A stretch of 60,077 nt of DNA from Deltaproteobacteria bacterium (GTDB lineage: Bacteria > Bdellovibrionota_B > Oligoflexia > Oligoflexales > Bog-1112): positions 1 to 60,077 of the forward strand of contig JACKAG010000013.1 in assembly GCA_020635195.1 (NCBI GenBank), given 5' to 3'. The notes beneath the pieces were generated by a model. The model was given only the letters and a program-made list of their open reading frames with translations. It had not been told where the DNA came from and ran no database searches. A program made the translations under genes and the position numbers. Below, one piece after another: positions 43,109 to 52,263 of this stretch (position 1 is its first letter; each line of letters starts with the position of its first letter).

Positions 43109-44122
43109 ATGGAGGCATTTCAGGGGATTGAGCAAAAGATTGCAGAATATGTCAGCAGAGCTCCGGGAGTGATTGCATTGCCGGATGATGCGGAAGATAG
43201 CCGCATGACAGGAGCGGTTGTGGAGTTGCTCCGGCGTAGCCTGATGGAAACGGTGATTCTGTTTGGCTCTGTCCGTAGAGGGGGAGGGCTGTGGCGGCTT
43301 CTGCAACGTTACCCTTCTCATGTGCTTCTGGCAGAAGAGCTGTGCCCAGATATGAGTGCTCAGTTAGCGGAGAGGCTCAGGCTGGCAGCTAAGTATTGTG
43401 AAGAGCAGATCGCCGGGATCAGTTGCAATCCCTATTGGCAGGCAGGTTGGCTTCTTGAGTCCGGTCACTGTCACTCTGCTCTTGCCGGTTTGTCTGTTCC
43501 GACAGCAGAGGTTATCCGGGCGGTGCTTGGAACAACAGGGCTGGCTGATGGCATCAGGACTCTCAGTGGTTCTTTTCTGATGGTCCGGGAGCCGGAGCTT
43601 TTTGTTTTTGCAGATTGTGGCGTTGTTGTCCGCCCTGATCCGGAGCAGCTCGTCGATATTGCCAGAGAGTCTGTCCGGACCTTTGAAATGCTGAACGGAG
43701 AAGGAAAAATTCCGCGGGTTGCTTTTCTGTCTTTTTCAACAAAAGGTTCTGCCAGGCATCCGGAAGCTCTTCGTATGCAGGAGGCGGCCAGGTTGTTCCG
43801 GAAGATCTGTCCTGAAATCTGTTCTGATGGAGAGTTGCAATTTGATGCGGCGTACTCATGGGACGTTGGTAAGCGGAAAGCCTCCGGTAGTGCGGTTGCA
43901 GGCCGAGCCAATGTTCTGATTTTCCCGGATCTTAATGCAGGCAACCTTGCCTATAAAATCGCGGAGAAACTGGGAGGGTTTTCGGCTTATGGTCCGATCT
44001 TACAGGGGAGCCGGAAAGTTTATAGCGATCTCTCCAGAGGGGCCTCTGTCCGGGATGTGGTTGTGGCTTCGATGCTCAATGCGCTCCGGTCAGGACTCTG
44101 TTCTGCGGAAGTGGCAGCATGA
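43109..44122 (+). CDS. pta: Phosphate acetyltransferase (Pta)
   Basis: Pta interconverts acetyl-CoA and acetyl phosphate. The 337-residue length fits the short Pta form. Family marks are FADCGVVVRPDPEQLVDIARES, AFLSFSTKGSARHPEA, DGELQFDAAY and ANVLIFPDLNAGNLAYKIAEKLGGFSAYGPILQG. I used the ATG at 43109 because GGGGAGGGG lies 6 nt upstream. No acetate kinase gene is adjacent, which is unusual. A perfect hairpin terminator follows the stop. A phosphate butyryltransferase role is less likely because of the strong Pta C-terminal match. Confidence 0.9.
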   Translation: MEAFQGIEQKIAEYVSRAPGVIALPDDAEDSRMTGAVVELLRRSLMETVILFGSVRRGGGLWRLLQRYPSHVLLAEELCPDMSAQLAERLRLAAKYCEEQIAGISCNPYWQAGWLLESGHCHSALAGLSVPTAEVIRAVLGTTGLADGIRTLSGSFLMVREPELFVFADCGVVVRPDPEQLVDIARESVRTFEMLNGEGKIPRVAFLSFSTKGSARHPEALRMQEAARLFRKICPEICSDGELQFDAAYSWDVGKRKASGSAVAGRANVLIFPDLNAGNLAYKIAEKLGGFSAYGPILQGSRKVYSDLSRGASVRDVVVASMLNALRSGLCSAEVAA

Positions 44123-44137
44123 TGAGAGGATGTTTTT

Positions 44138-44177
44138 CTGCCCCTTTATGATGAGAATGTTCATAATAAAGGGGCAG
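44138..44177 (+). terminator. Intrinsic terminator after pta
   Basis: CTGCCCCTTTAT (44138-44149) pairs perfectly with ATAAAGGGGCAG (44166-44177) around a 16-nt loop and is followed by GATTTT on plus. It sits between the convergent pta and 44189 genes. The U-tract is short and lies on the plus side only. Confidence 0.7.
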
Positions 44178-44188
44178 GATTTTGTGGC

Positions 44189-45157
44189 TTATTTGTTTAG
44201 CAGGCGCATTCTTAGAGCTGTATTTTTATGCCAGTGCCAGAATTGCCAGAAGTAGCTTGTTGCATAATCGATAGAGACGCTTTCCTGGCTTTTTGCCAGA
44301 TCTTCTGCATAGCGGCAGCCTGATTCGCTGTAGATGTCCATGCTTAGCTGAGTCAGGCCCTGCTTTCTGATGACTTTATAGGACTCTGTACTTGTATGGT
44401 TACTATTACTATGATGACTAAGACTTACAGAAGGTGTGAACCCCATGTGTTGAGCGATGATTATGCTACCAATCGTTGCTGCAGCCTGAAGAGAAGCGCT
44501 CAGAACATGTTGGAAAACACTGCTGTGGTGGAGCTGGACTTTATCGAGAAGCGAGTAGGTCAGCTCTTTAGGTACATGCACATAAGCCGTACACGCTTGT
44601 CCGCCAATTTTACCCCAGCGTGAAACATGGTAAATGGTTCCTTCAACGGTGGATTCATCGTAGTAACCACGGCGTCCTTCAGGAAACTGATAATCGCCTC
44701 CATGTTTTTTATAGGATTTGCTCTCTTTAAAAGCACGTGGCTTAGAGACAGCTTCGATAAGGTATCGGCTTTCTTCAAAATCAATAAGTCTGGATGGGTT
44801 GAAGGGGTAAGCTTTGTATTTGTATGTAAGTACAACGGCTTCGTCTGTCCGGATGTCGCTAAGGGCTTGTTTGACAGATCTGTCTTGTGTAGAAACAGCC
44901 ATTTTTTTGCTGCCGAGAAGATTCTGCTCGCTTCGATCTCCATCCTGGTAATCGGGCTGAGCAAAGAGGATGTCTGCTTCTGTTGTTGCGAAAATCATAC
45001 CACGTTTTGCGGATTTTATCTTTTTACCGACAATCGTTCCGGTAGACCAGGCGCTGGATTCTCCCGGTTTTACATGGTCAGTGTGTCCCCAGAGCGTTGA
45101 AGACAGCGATCCTGATAAAATTGCAATGCAAAGTGAGGTGACAGTACGTTTCATCAT
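44189..45157 (-). CDS. Secreted protein of unknown function
   Basis: The protein has 322 residues. A Sec signal (TVTSLCIAILSGSLSSTLWG) begins the chain; AAGGACC precedes the ATG. The mature part contains a Tyr/Phe-rich stretch with KYKAYPFNPSRLIDFEESRYLIEAV, which is conserved-looking, a small hydrophobic segment (ASLQAAATIGSIIIAQHMG) that may be a membrane hairpin, and a His/Ser-rich region. No known family was recognised. The pta terminator lies directly beyond its stop. Confidence 0.75.
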   Translation of the reverse strand: MMKRTVTSLCIAILSGSLSSTLWGHTDHVKPGESSAWSTGTIVGKKIKSAKRGMIFATTEADILFAQPDYQDGDRSEQNLLGSKKMAVSTQDRSVKQALSDIRTDEAVVLTYKYKAYPFNPSRLIDFEESRYLIEAVSKPRAFKESKSYKKHGGDYQFPEGRRGYYDESTVEGTIYHVSRWGKIGGQACTAYVHVPKELTYSLLDKVQLHHSSVFQHVLSASLQAAATIGSIIIAQHMGFTPSVSLSHHSNSNHTSTESYKVIRKQGLTQLSMDIYSESGCRYAEDLAKSQESVSIDYATSYFWQFWHWHKNTALRMRLLNK

Positions 45158-45190
45158 TCGGTCCTTGTTTTTTTGAATTTGATAAAAATC

Positions 45191-45218
45191 ATGATATTTT
45201 AACTATAAATACGATCAA
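45191..45218 (-). promoter_or_regulatory. Putative promoter of the 44189-45157 gene
   Basis: The minus strand carries TTGATC (45218-45213) and TATCAT (45196-45191) with a 16-bp spacer, in an AT-rich region. The leader to the ATG would be about 30 nt. Confidence 0.4.
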
Positions 45219-45327
45219 TACATTAAATATCTGCGAATATACAGGTATAATACATAGAATATTTTTCATGTCAACGATAAGTTAGAGTGAGAATGCGGAC
45301 GTCGTGCGTAAGATATTGTTTTTATTA

Positions 45328-46062
45328 TTAGTCCACGTTGACCCGGATGGGGATGGTCTGACCGGAACGCTCCAGAACAAAGTTGATTTCTTTCTCATTT
45401 TTCAGGGAGTTGAGCAGCTTTATCGTGGCGGCGATATTGTCCAGGGGAATATCGTTAATAGACCGGATGATATCGCCATTGGTCAGGCCTGACTTTGCAA
45501 AAATACTGTCTTCATCAATCTGATCAAGGATGAAGCCCCGGACAATTCCATTGCTGATGACGGGTTCTGCACTGGCCTGCATCAGAATTTTCGGGAGCTC
45601 TGCGATAATTTTGCTGCTTCTGTAGTCTTCGCTCAATCGGATCGTATTTTTTTCTCGTTCAAAGCCTTCTTCTCGAAAGCTGCCGGTCATCCCCTGATTT
45701 GTTGTGGTCTGCGCAGTGCTTTGTGAGGCCGATGGAATTCTCGCCAGGCCATCCTTATAGACTTTAAAGATCGCTTCCTGTTTTACGCTGCTTTCTTTTA
45801 AAATGAGATAGTCTGAGCGAATTTCGACGACGGTATACTTGTCCATCAAAGGATAGCCGGCACGGCAGGCCAGGACTTTACCGGATGCTTTAATCTTTAA
45901 CAGAGCGACGTTATTTTTTTTCTGAGAAATAATCGAACCAATCATGGCAAAGCCCAGATCAGAAGCGAAAACCTCTTTGGGATTCTCACGCCCTGATACA
46001 GAAATCCATGCGGTCCCTGTCATGAGCACAGATAGTATATAAACCAACCAGAGTCTTTGCAT
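45328..46062 (-). CDS. GspC-like inner-membrane protein with C-terminal PDZ domain
   Basis: GspC links the inner-membrane platform of type II secretion to the outer-membrane secretin. The 244-residue protein has one membrane helix (LWLVYILSVLMTGTAWI), a GspC-type homology region (GSIISQKKNNVALLKIKASGKVLACRAG..., about 45-100), a low-complexity linker and a PDZ domain (ISNGIVRGFILDQIDEDSIFAKSGLTNGDIIRSINDIPL) near the end. No other gsp gene is in the window, so it is detached from a T2SS cluster or works alone. The start at ATG 46062 lacks a ribosome site; a GTG at 46074 is possible. Confidence 0.8.
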   Translation of the reverse strand: MQRLWLVYILSVLMTGTAWISVSGRENPKEVFASDLGFAMIGSIISQKKNNVALLKIKASGKVLACRAGYPLMDKYTVVEIRSDYLILKESSVKQEAIFKVYKDGLARIPSASQSTAQTTTNQGMTGSFREEGFEREKNTIRLSEDYRSSKIIAELPKILMQASAEPVISNGIVRGFILDQIDEDSIFAKSGLTNGDIIRSINDIPLDNIAATIKLLNSLKNEKEINFVLERSGQTIPIRVNVD

Positions 46063-46145
46063 GAAATCAGCCACGTCTTCTGATTTTCGGCAGGGGACTT
46101 GCCGAAAAGATTTCGCAGCATCTATCGGATGTCATGAAAAAAACA

Positions 46146-46175
46146 TTAACATATTCAGAATATCGATGATATAAT
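46146..46175 (+). promoter_or_regulatory. Strong putative promoter of the LOG gene
   Basis: TTAACA (46146-46151) and a perfect TATAAT (46170-46175) are 18 bp apart. The ATG follows about 50 nt after the predicted start. Confidence 0.6.
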
Positions 46176-46231
46176 GGTAGGTTGGAAGACATCTGAACTT
46201 TGGATAAAAACTCCCGGAAAGGGTCATATTC

Positions 46232-46945
46232 ATGCATATTCGCCAGAAGGACGTTCGCAAAGTTCTGGAGAACAAAATCACTCAACTTAATGATATTATA
46301 GCTGATATTGACCATCTTCTGACGAAGATGGAAACAGATTACTATCGGGTGAGTATCTTTGGCTCTGCCAGAATGAAGCAGGAGTCTGTCTGGTATAAAG
46401 AAGTCTACGATCTGGCGTTTCAGCTTGCCATGCGTGGTGTTGACATTGTGACAGGGGGTGGTCCTGGCCTGATGGATGCTGCCAACAAGGGCGCTAAGGA
46501 CGGAGGTCGGAAAAGTCGTTCCATCGGGCTTCCCATCGAGCTTCCTTTTGAGACAGATGCTAATATGCATCTTGATGTGAAACGGCATCATAAACGCTTT
46601 TCTTCCCGACTCGATGAGTTTATGCGGATCAGTCATGCGGTTGTGGTGACACCAGGAGGGATCGGAACCCTTCTGGAAATGTTTTATACATGGCAGCTGA
46701 TTCAGGTTGGGCATATTGCCCCAAGGCCTATTCTGCTGCTCGGCGGAAAAGAAATGTGGAAGGAATTGCTGGATTGGTGCAAAAAGTGGCCTTTGAAAAT
46801 GGAGCTGATGTCACCCGAAGATATGGACAATCTTGTGTACTGTAAGGATGTTGAAAGTGTTCTGACACAGCTTCGCCCACACATAAGTATCTTTCGGGAA
46901 CGTTCATCAAAAAAACAGAATCCCGGGATGTTGGCCGAAACGTGA
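46232..46945 (+). CDS. LOG-family nucleotide N-glycosidase (lysine decarboxylase-like fold)
   Basis: LOG proteins hydrolyse nucleoside monophosphates to base and ribose 5-phosphate, or cytokinin ribotides in plants. The 237-residue protein has SIFGSARMKQES, VTGGGPGLMDAANKGAKDGG, IGLPIELPFE and the catalytic block VVVTPGGIGTLLEMFYTWQ (PGGxGTxxE). Residues 1-35 form an extra helical start. The substrate may be AMP or other purine monophosphates. A strong promoter precedes it, and it is divergent from the GspC-like gene. Confidence 0.88.
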   Translation: MHIRQKDVRKVLENKITQLNDIIADIDHLLTKMETDYYRVSIFGSARMKQESVWYKEVYDLAFQLAMRGVDIVTGGGPGLMDAANKGAKDGGRKSRSIGLPIELPFETDANMHLDVKRHHKRFSSRLDEFMRISHAVVVTPGGIGTLLEMFYTWQLIQVGHIAPRPILLLGGKEMWKELLDWCKKWPLKMELMSPEDMDNLVYCKDVESVLTQLRPHISIFRERSSKKQNPGMLAET

Positions 46946-47076
46946 ATCCCAGGTTTTGCCTGAGAGTTTTCCGCGATCTTTGCTATAGAATCGTGCTTTG
47001 TGCTATTCTGATCAGATAACTTCATATGATAACGTGATTGTTTTTGCTGTCATCATACAGGTCAGAAGTGGGAAGT

Positions 47077-48141
47077 ATGGACAGGCAGTCATCTCACTCA
47101 GGCTTTTTCAGCTCCTTTTTTTTTCTGATGGCCTCTTCCGGGCTTCTGAGCCTGATTCTGATTCTTTTCCCTCATCATTATGACAGAAGCCGTGATCTTC
47201 CCGGAGTTTTTCCGGGACAGAAACAGCATGCAAAACTTCTGACACAGGTGGAGCTGTGGAAGCCATTGCCTGCACAAAGTCAGGGAGCCAGAGAGTCGCT
47301 TCGGTATGATTTGCATGATGAAGTATCCAAAGATCAGGAGTCCTCTGATTTTGCTATTTCGTCAGAGGATCTGCTGGCTGCGGCCATGAGTCGTATGCAA
47401 AACTCCGGTCCCGATGGGGCGATTGCAATGCTGGAACAAATTCTGATAAGAGAGCCGGGTCATGAAGCTGCTTTGACAGAGCTTGGTATGATCTATCTTA
47501 TGGAGTACCAGGAACCGTCAAAAGCTCTTGACTACTTTAAGCAGGTTCTGATGAACAACCCAGGCAATCAGGTCGTTATTTCTGAGGTGATCAGCCTTAG
47601 CTATGATGGAGAAATCAGTACAGATATTTCCAGTTTATTTGAGGAGTTACATCAGAAGTACCCTGAACATGCAGGGCTGTCCCTGGGAATCGGGCAGCTG
47701 CTTATCAATCAGCAACAGTATGCGCAGGCGATTCCTTTCCTGGAAAAAGCAGCTGCCAGCTCTCAAATGTCATCATCTCTGACGGAGCTGGCCAGTGCTT
47801 ACAGCCAGGCTGGCTTTGAGGATAAAGCGATTGTGATACACAAAAAAAATATCCGGCTTAAGCAGGAGCATGTTGCAGCAACTTATGGTCAGAAAGAGGG
47901 AAGAGCGGGTCAGAAGGAACTCTTTATTGCTCAGGCTGACCTGCTGGAGGAACTCCTCAGACAGGGGAAGAATGAAGAGGCTGTTTCTTATTATCAACAG
48001 CTGGGTAGAGAGTATGGAGCTAAAATCAAAGAACTGAATCCGGACAGGGCGATGAAGCAAGGCTCTGACCCATCCGTGAGCAGGACTTCGGGAGAGTCGA
48101 CCTCACTCCCTCCGGAAGAAGCTGTGATTGTTGTCGATTAG
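47077..48141 (+). CDS. Membrane-anchored TPR protein
   Basis: The protein has 354 residues from the ATG at 47077, preceded by AAGTGGGAAGT. A hydrophobic segment (about 9-32, FFSSFFFLMASSGLLSLILIL) anchors it; the rest is outside the cytoplasm or in the periplasm. TPR-like repeats run from about 105 to 250, for example GAIAMLEQILIREPGHEAALTELGMIYLMEYQEPSKALDYFKQVLMNNPG in successive helices. The C-terminal tail is Ser/Glu-rich. It lies upstream of alaS by 138 bp. The partner is unknown. Confidence 0.82.
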   Translation: MDRQSSHSGFFSSFFFLMASSGLLSLILILFPHHYDRSRDLPGVFPGQKQHAKLLTQVELWKPLPAQSQGARESLRYDLHDEVSKDQESSDFAISSEDLLAAAMSRMQNSGPDGAIAMLEQILIREPGHEAALTELGMIYLMEYQEPSKALDYFKQVLMNNPGNQVVISEVISLSYDGEISTDISSLFEELHQKYPEHAGLSLGIGQLLINQQQYAQAIPFLEKAAASSQMSSSLTELASAYSQAGFEDKAIVIHKKNIRLKQEHVAATYGQKEGRAGQKELFIAQADLLEELLRQGKNEEAVSYYQQLGREYGAKIKELNPDRAMKQGSDPSVSRTSGESTSLPPEEAVIVVD

Positions 48142-48279
48142 TCTGATCTTTTATTCTGAGCTGCTCATTCAGATTCCTGCAGCTGGCATGAAGACGATAA
48201 ACCTGATACAAGCAGTCTGGCGGCAGCACCTGCCCACAGCCAGGATACGTATTGATTAACCGGAAGCGAGATATCAGCT

Positions 48280-50967
48280 ATGAACAGCAGTGAAACGACA
48301 GGCTTTGGTATTCCGTTCCAGAGCAGCCGGGACATTCGTGAAACTTTTCTCAAATTTTTTATGGATCGGCAGCACACGCTGATTCCCTCTGCTGGAATTG
48401 CTCCGTCAGATGATCCGACGCTTTTATTTACAAATTCAGGGATGAATCAGTTTAAATCGATTTTTCTCGGAGATAATCGCGCTGGCCTGAAACGGGCCAC
48501 CAACAGTCAGAAGTGTCTGCGTGTTTCCGGTAAGCATAACGACCTTGATGAAGTCGGACGTGACGGAACACATCATACTTTTTTTGAAATGCTGGGGAAC
48601 TGGTCTTTTGGTGACTATTATAAGAAAGAGGCGATTCTCTGGGCATGGGAACTTCTGACCAAAGTCTGGAAGTTTCCCCGTAACCGGCTTTTTGCGACTG
48701 TCTACAAAGATGATGAAGAAACGGCTCTTATCTGGAAAACAGTTACAGATATTGATCATGAGCGGATTCTGTTCTTTGAGAAAGAAAATTTCTGGGAAAT
48801 GGGCACGGTAGGCCCCTGTGGCCCCTGCTCAGAGATTCATTTTGATCTTGGTGATCTGAAAACTCAGGCAGAAACTTTCTGTGATCCGGTCCTCGGGGTG
48901 AACGGACAGAACCAGCGCTATATCGAAATATGGAATCTTGTGTTTATGCAGTTTGAGAGGATGAAAGACGGAAGCCTTTCACCTCTTAAGGAAACACATG
49001 TTGATACCGGTTCAGGGTTTGAACGTCTGTGTATGGTGATTCAGGGACAGCAGTCGAATTATGACAGTGATGTGTTCCGCCCACTGATCAGTAAAATTGC
49101 TGAATTGTCTCAGCGTCCTTATTCTGGGTCTGAAGAGGGGGTTCCTCATCGGGTGATTGCGGATCATGTCAGGGCTCTGGGTTTTGCCATCGCAGATGGC
49201 GTCACTCCGGGAAATGAGGGGCGCGGCTATGTTATGCGTCGCATTCTGAGAAGAGCCTGCCGTTTTGCTCATCAGCTGGGTCAGAAAGAACCTTTTTTGT
49301 GCCAGCTGATTCCTGTGCTGGTCGGGCAGATGGGAGATATTTATCCTGAACTGAAGGAGCAGGAAGATTATATTATTCAGGTGGTTCGGTCAGAAGAGAG
49401 CCGTTTTTTAAAGACTCTCGATCAGGGTTTGTCGAAGCTTTCTGTGTTGATAGACAAGCTAAAGCAGAGCAGAAAGGATGAAATTTCCGGCCAGGATGCT
49501 TTTTTGTTTCATGATACATATGGTTTTCCGGTTGATCTTGTTGAGGTTATTGCCCGGGAGCATGGGTTGGGACTGGATCTCGCTTCCTATCAGCTTTGTA
49601 TGGAAGAGCAGAAAGATCGTGCCAGAAAAGCGAAAAAATTTGATGATACATTTGCCAGTGATGAATCGTGGGTGATTCTTTCCCCTTCTAAAGAGACTCG
49701 CTTTACCGGCTATCACTCCATCGAGGAAACATCTGTTTCTGTCCTACGTTACCGGGAAGCAGGCGATGAAATCTTGCTGGTGACAGAATGCTCTCCTTTC
49801 TATGCAGAAGCAGGGGGGCAGGTCGGAGATCAGGGGCTGGTTACGTCCTCAGGGCTACAGCTCAGGGTTCTGGATACCCGTTCTGTTCTTGATCTGCATG
49901 TTCATCGCTGTAGTCTGATTCATGGCCTGGTTTCAGAGGAAACTCTACGAACCGTCGATCTGCTTGTGGATCAGGAGGCCCGGGAAAAGACCCGGCGGAA
50001 CCATTCTGCGACCCACCTGCTTCACAGCGCTTTGCGGCAGGTTCTGGGCGAGCATGTCTCTCAGCAGGGCTCGTGGGTAGGACCTGAGCGTCTGAGGTTT
50101 GATTTCAGGCATCATCAGGCTCTGACTGAAAAGGAGCTGCTACAGGTTGAGTGTCTGGTTAATCAGGTGATCCGGGAAAATCAGACAATTGAAACGTCGC
50201 TTCTGAGTTTTGATAAGGCCAGGGAGCAGGGAGCAATGGCCCTTTTCGGAGAGAAATATGGGGACACAGTCCGGGTTCTGACTATGGGGTCTTTCAGTAA
50301 GGAGCTGTGTGGTGGAACCCATGCGGATGCAACAGGAGATATTGGCCTCTTCCGCATCGTTTCAGAGAGCTCAGTTGCAGCGGGTGTCCGGAGGATTGAA
50401 GCCTGTGCTGGTCTGAATGCTCTGATTTTTATGCAGCAGGATCGGGCATGCCTTCATAAGATGACGATGACTTTGAAGTGCAGTACAGAGCATCTTGGGG
50501 AAAAAGTCGCTGAGCTGGCCGCTCGTAGCCGGGAAGCAGAGCGGAGTCTTCAGAACTATCATCGTAAGGAAATTTTTCAGAAGGCCAGCGCGCTTTGTCA
50601 GCAATACCGCAGTCCATCCGGATCTGGCTACAAAACCATTGGAGCGGTTCCCGAAGGTATGTTCCGAACGGAAGATCTTCAGATTCTTTCGGATAGCCTG
50701 TCTTCTTTTATCCTGGCTGATGAGGTGATCTTTCTGACGGTCAACAGCGGCTCTCAGCTGTCTTTACTGCTGAGTTGCGGGAGTTCTGTCAGAGACAAGG
50801 TTCGGGCAGGTGAGCTGATCAGCAAACTGGCTCCTGTTGCGGAGGCTCGTGGCGGAGGTCGGGCCGATCGCGCCCGAGCAGGGTCCGGAAATCCGGCAAA
50901 AGAGGCTTTGGTTCTGGAAGCAGCAGAGCAGAAAATCACGAATCTTCTGGCAGAGAGTAAGGGTTAA
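48280..50967 (+). CDS. alaS: Alanyl-tRNA synthetase AlaS
   Basis: AlaS charges tRNA-Ala and edits mischarged Ser and Gly. The 895-residue length is usual. The class II catalytic core has FTNSGMNQFKSIFLG, HHTFFEMLGNWSFGDYYK, MGTVGPCGPCSEIHFDLG and DTGSGFERL; the editing domain has RNHSATHLLHSALR and CGGTHADATGDIG zinc-type ligands; the C-terminal oligomerisation domain has GGGRADRARAGS. GGAAGCGAG precedes the ATG. No frameshift or missing key residue was seen. Confidence 0.97.
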   Translation: MNSSETTGFGIPFQSSRDIRETFLKFFMDRQHTLIPSAGIAPSDDPTLLFTNSGMNQFKSIFLGDNRAGLKRATNSQKCLRVSGKHNDLDEVGRDGTHHTFFEMLGNWSFGDYYKKEAILWAWELLTKVWKFPRNRLFATVYKDDEETALIWKTVTDIDHERILFFEKENFWEMGTVGPCGPCSEIHFDLGDLKTQAETFCDPVLGVNGQNQRYIEIWNLVFMQFERMKDGSLSPLKETHVDTGSGFERLCMVIQGQQSNYDSDVFRPLISKIAELSQRPYSGSEEGVPHRVIADHVRALGFAIADGVTPGNEGRGYVMRRILRRACRFAHQLGQKEPFLCQLIPVLVGQMGDIYPELKEQEDYIIQVVRSEESRFLKTLDQGLSKLSVLIDKLKQSRKDEISGQDAFLFHDTYGFPVDLVEVIAREHGLGLDLASYQLCMEEQKDRARKAKKFDDTFASDESWVILSPSKETRFTGYHSIEETSVSVLRYREAGDEILLVTECSPFYAEAGGQVGDQGLVTSSGLQLRVLDTRSVLDLHVHRCSLIHGLVSEETLRTVDLLVDQEAREKTRRNHSATHLLHSALRQVLGEHVSQQGSWVGPERLRFDFRHHQALTEKELLQVECLVNQVIRENQTIETSLLSFDKAREQGAMALFGEKYGDTVRVLTMGSFSKELCGGTHADATGDIGLFRIVSESSVAAGVRRIEACAGLNALIFMQQDRACLHKMTMTLKCSTEHLGEKVAELAARSREAERSLQNYHRKEIFQKASALCQQYRSPSGSGYKTIGAVPEGMFRTEDLQILSDSLSSFILADEVIFLTVNSGSQLSLLLSCGSSVRDKVRAGELISKLAPVAEARGGGRADRARAGSGNPAKEALVLEAAEQKITNLLAESKG

Positions 50968-50977
50968 AGAAAGGTGC

Positions 50978-51295
50978 TTATCGATTTCCTTTATTCCTGG
51001 ACGACTCTGGTTTTTGAGTCTGGGAGTGGGAGGCTTCTCTGATGAAGTTGCAAAAAGAGAGCAGGCGTTGCATCTGAGCAGAGTTGATGGAAAAAAAGAT
51101 GCATGTCAGTTGTAGCAGACGGGACAATGGGCTCTCTGTGAGCTCATGGGCAGAAGGTGTGACCTGATAGCAGTCACGATTCAGGGTGAGTTCTTCTTTC
51201 AGCTCTTTTAGCCGAATCCTCTCCTGGCAGTCCTTCCGGACAGCCTCATACTCCCTGATATAGAACCAGAGGCAGGGGTCCTGCTCCGCTTTCAT
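50978..51295 (-). CDS. Possible small protein of unknown function
   Basis: The 105-residue frame has an AAGGA site 7 nt before its ATG, which is the main support. The first half is strongly charged (QERIRLKELKEELTL); the second half is Cys- and Ser-containing without a clear membrane segment. The ATG overlaps the stop of a tiny upstream frame (ATGA). It is opposite to and just beyond the alaS end. It could be a chance frame. Confidence 0.4.
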   Translation of the reverse strand: MKAEQDPCLWFYIREYEAVRKDCQERIRLKELKEELTLNRDCYQVTPSAHELTESPLSRLLQLTCIFFSINSAQMQRLLSFCNFIREASHSQTQKPESSRNKGNR

Positions 51296-51373
51296 ATCAG
51301 ATCCTTCATTGAACGCATCACAGGAAACCTCCCGGACTTTTATGTTCAGTATGAAGAATACCCTCTCACTAAT

Positions 51374-52018
51374 TCACGGAAAAGAATAATTTGCTGTTAT
51401 GACATTTGTTGGCTCATGTCTCTTATATGTTCTGTTGCTTCTTATGCTGTAGAACGTTGCTTTCTGATGGAGGGGTTGATAGCAGAAAAAAGAGACAGGT
51501 TCTGTGGGCTCCATGTCTGAAAGGACTATGGCAGCCTCTGGTTTGTAATACCAGCTACTGATACGAACAGTCGCATTATGACTATAGATCTGTACAAACT
51601 CCCATCCGTCTTCATAAAGGATATAGCCCGCGGTGTCTTTCTGAAAAGGGCTGAAGTCTCTGTTATGGATCAGTTTTTGAAGGTATGGATTTTCCCTGGC
51701 CAGATCATCCAGAAAAGGCTGACAGAAGCCATCAGGCCATCTGCTGTCAGGGCGCATTATGTGAGGATCGATTATTGTGACATATGGATATGAGTAAAAA
51801 TGGGGACCGGACAGCCTGAAATTTGCCTGCTTCAGAAGGTCTATGATCTCTTCGGCTGCTTCAGTCCTCTGGGAAGGAAACCAGATATCATGAAATCTGA
51901 TGTCATGTGCCGCGAGGAAAATGTTAATGCGGCGACCGGAACTACTCTCAGCGGCCTGGGCTCTGGAGAGGAGGAGTTGGGTGACAGTCAACAGGGCTAT
52001 GAAGAGAACAGATCTCAT
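51374..52018 (-). CDS. Secreted protein of unknown function
   Basis: The protein has 214 residues from the ATG at 52018; in-frame starts at 52030 and 52054 would add 4 or 12 residues and none has a clear ribosome site. The signal RSVLFIALLTVTQLLLSRAQA predicts export with cleavage after AQA. The mature part contains RRINIFLAAHDIRFHDIWFPSQ and several Tyr- and His-rich stretches, but no family was recognised. It is divergent from the hydrolase-like lipoprotein gene across an AT-rich gap. Confidence 0.7.
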   Translation of the reverse strand: MRSVLFIALLTVTQLLLSRAQAAESSSGRRINIFLAAHDIRFHDIWFPSQRTEAAEEIIDLLKQANFRLSGPHFYSYPYVTIIDPHIMRPDSRWPDGFCQPFLDDLARENPYLQKLIHNRDFSPFQKDTAGYILYEDGWEFVQIYSHNATVRISSWYYKPEAAIVLSDMEPTEPVSFFCYQPLHQKATFYSIRSNRTYKRHEPTNVITANYSFP

Positions 52019-52054
52019 GCAATATGCCATCGTGATAAAGGGGCTCAAGGTCAC

Positions 52055-52263
52055 ATAAATTTGACTCTATAATAGGGCCAGATAAAAGATGTAAAATTAT
52101 ACTGTACATTTTGTATATTTCTGAGTATTTTTTGTAATCAATTAATTTTATTTAAAAAATTTTATGTTTTTTTAAATCACTGCAAGAAGATTCAGGAAAT
52201 GTTTGTGTATGACCGAAACGTAAAAAAACGTATATGCTTTGTATCCTGAAGGGGACAAAAGCT
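52055..52263. other. AT-rich divergent intergenic region
   Basis: This stretch of about 200 bp is much more AT-rich than its flanks, with several A and T runs. It separates the secreted-protein gene (minus) from the hydrolase-like gene (plus) and must hold both promoters, but no consensus pair stands out. No gene or repeat was seen. Confidence 0.5.
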
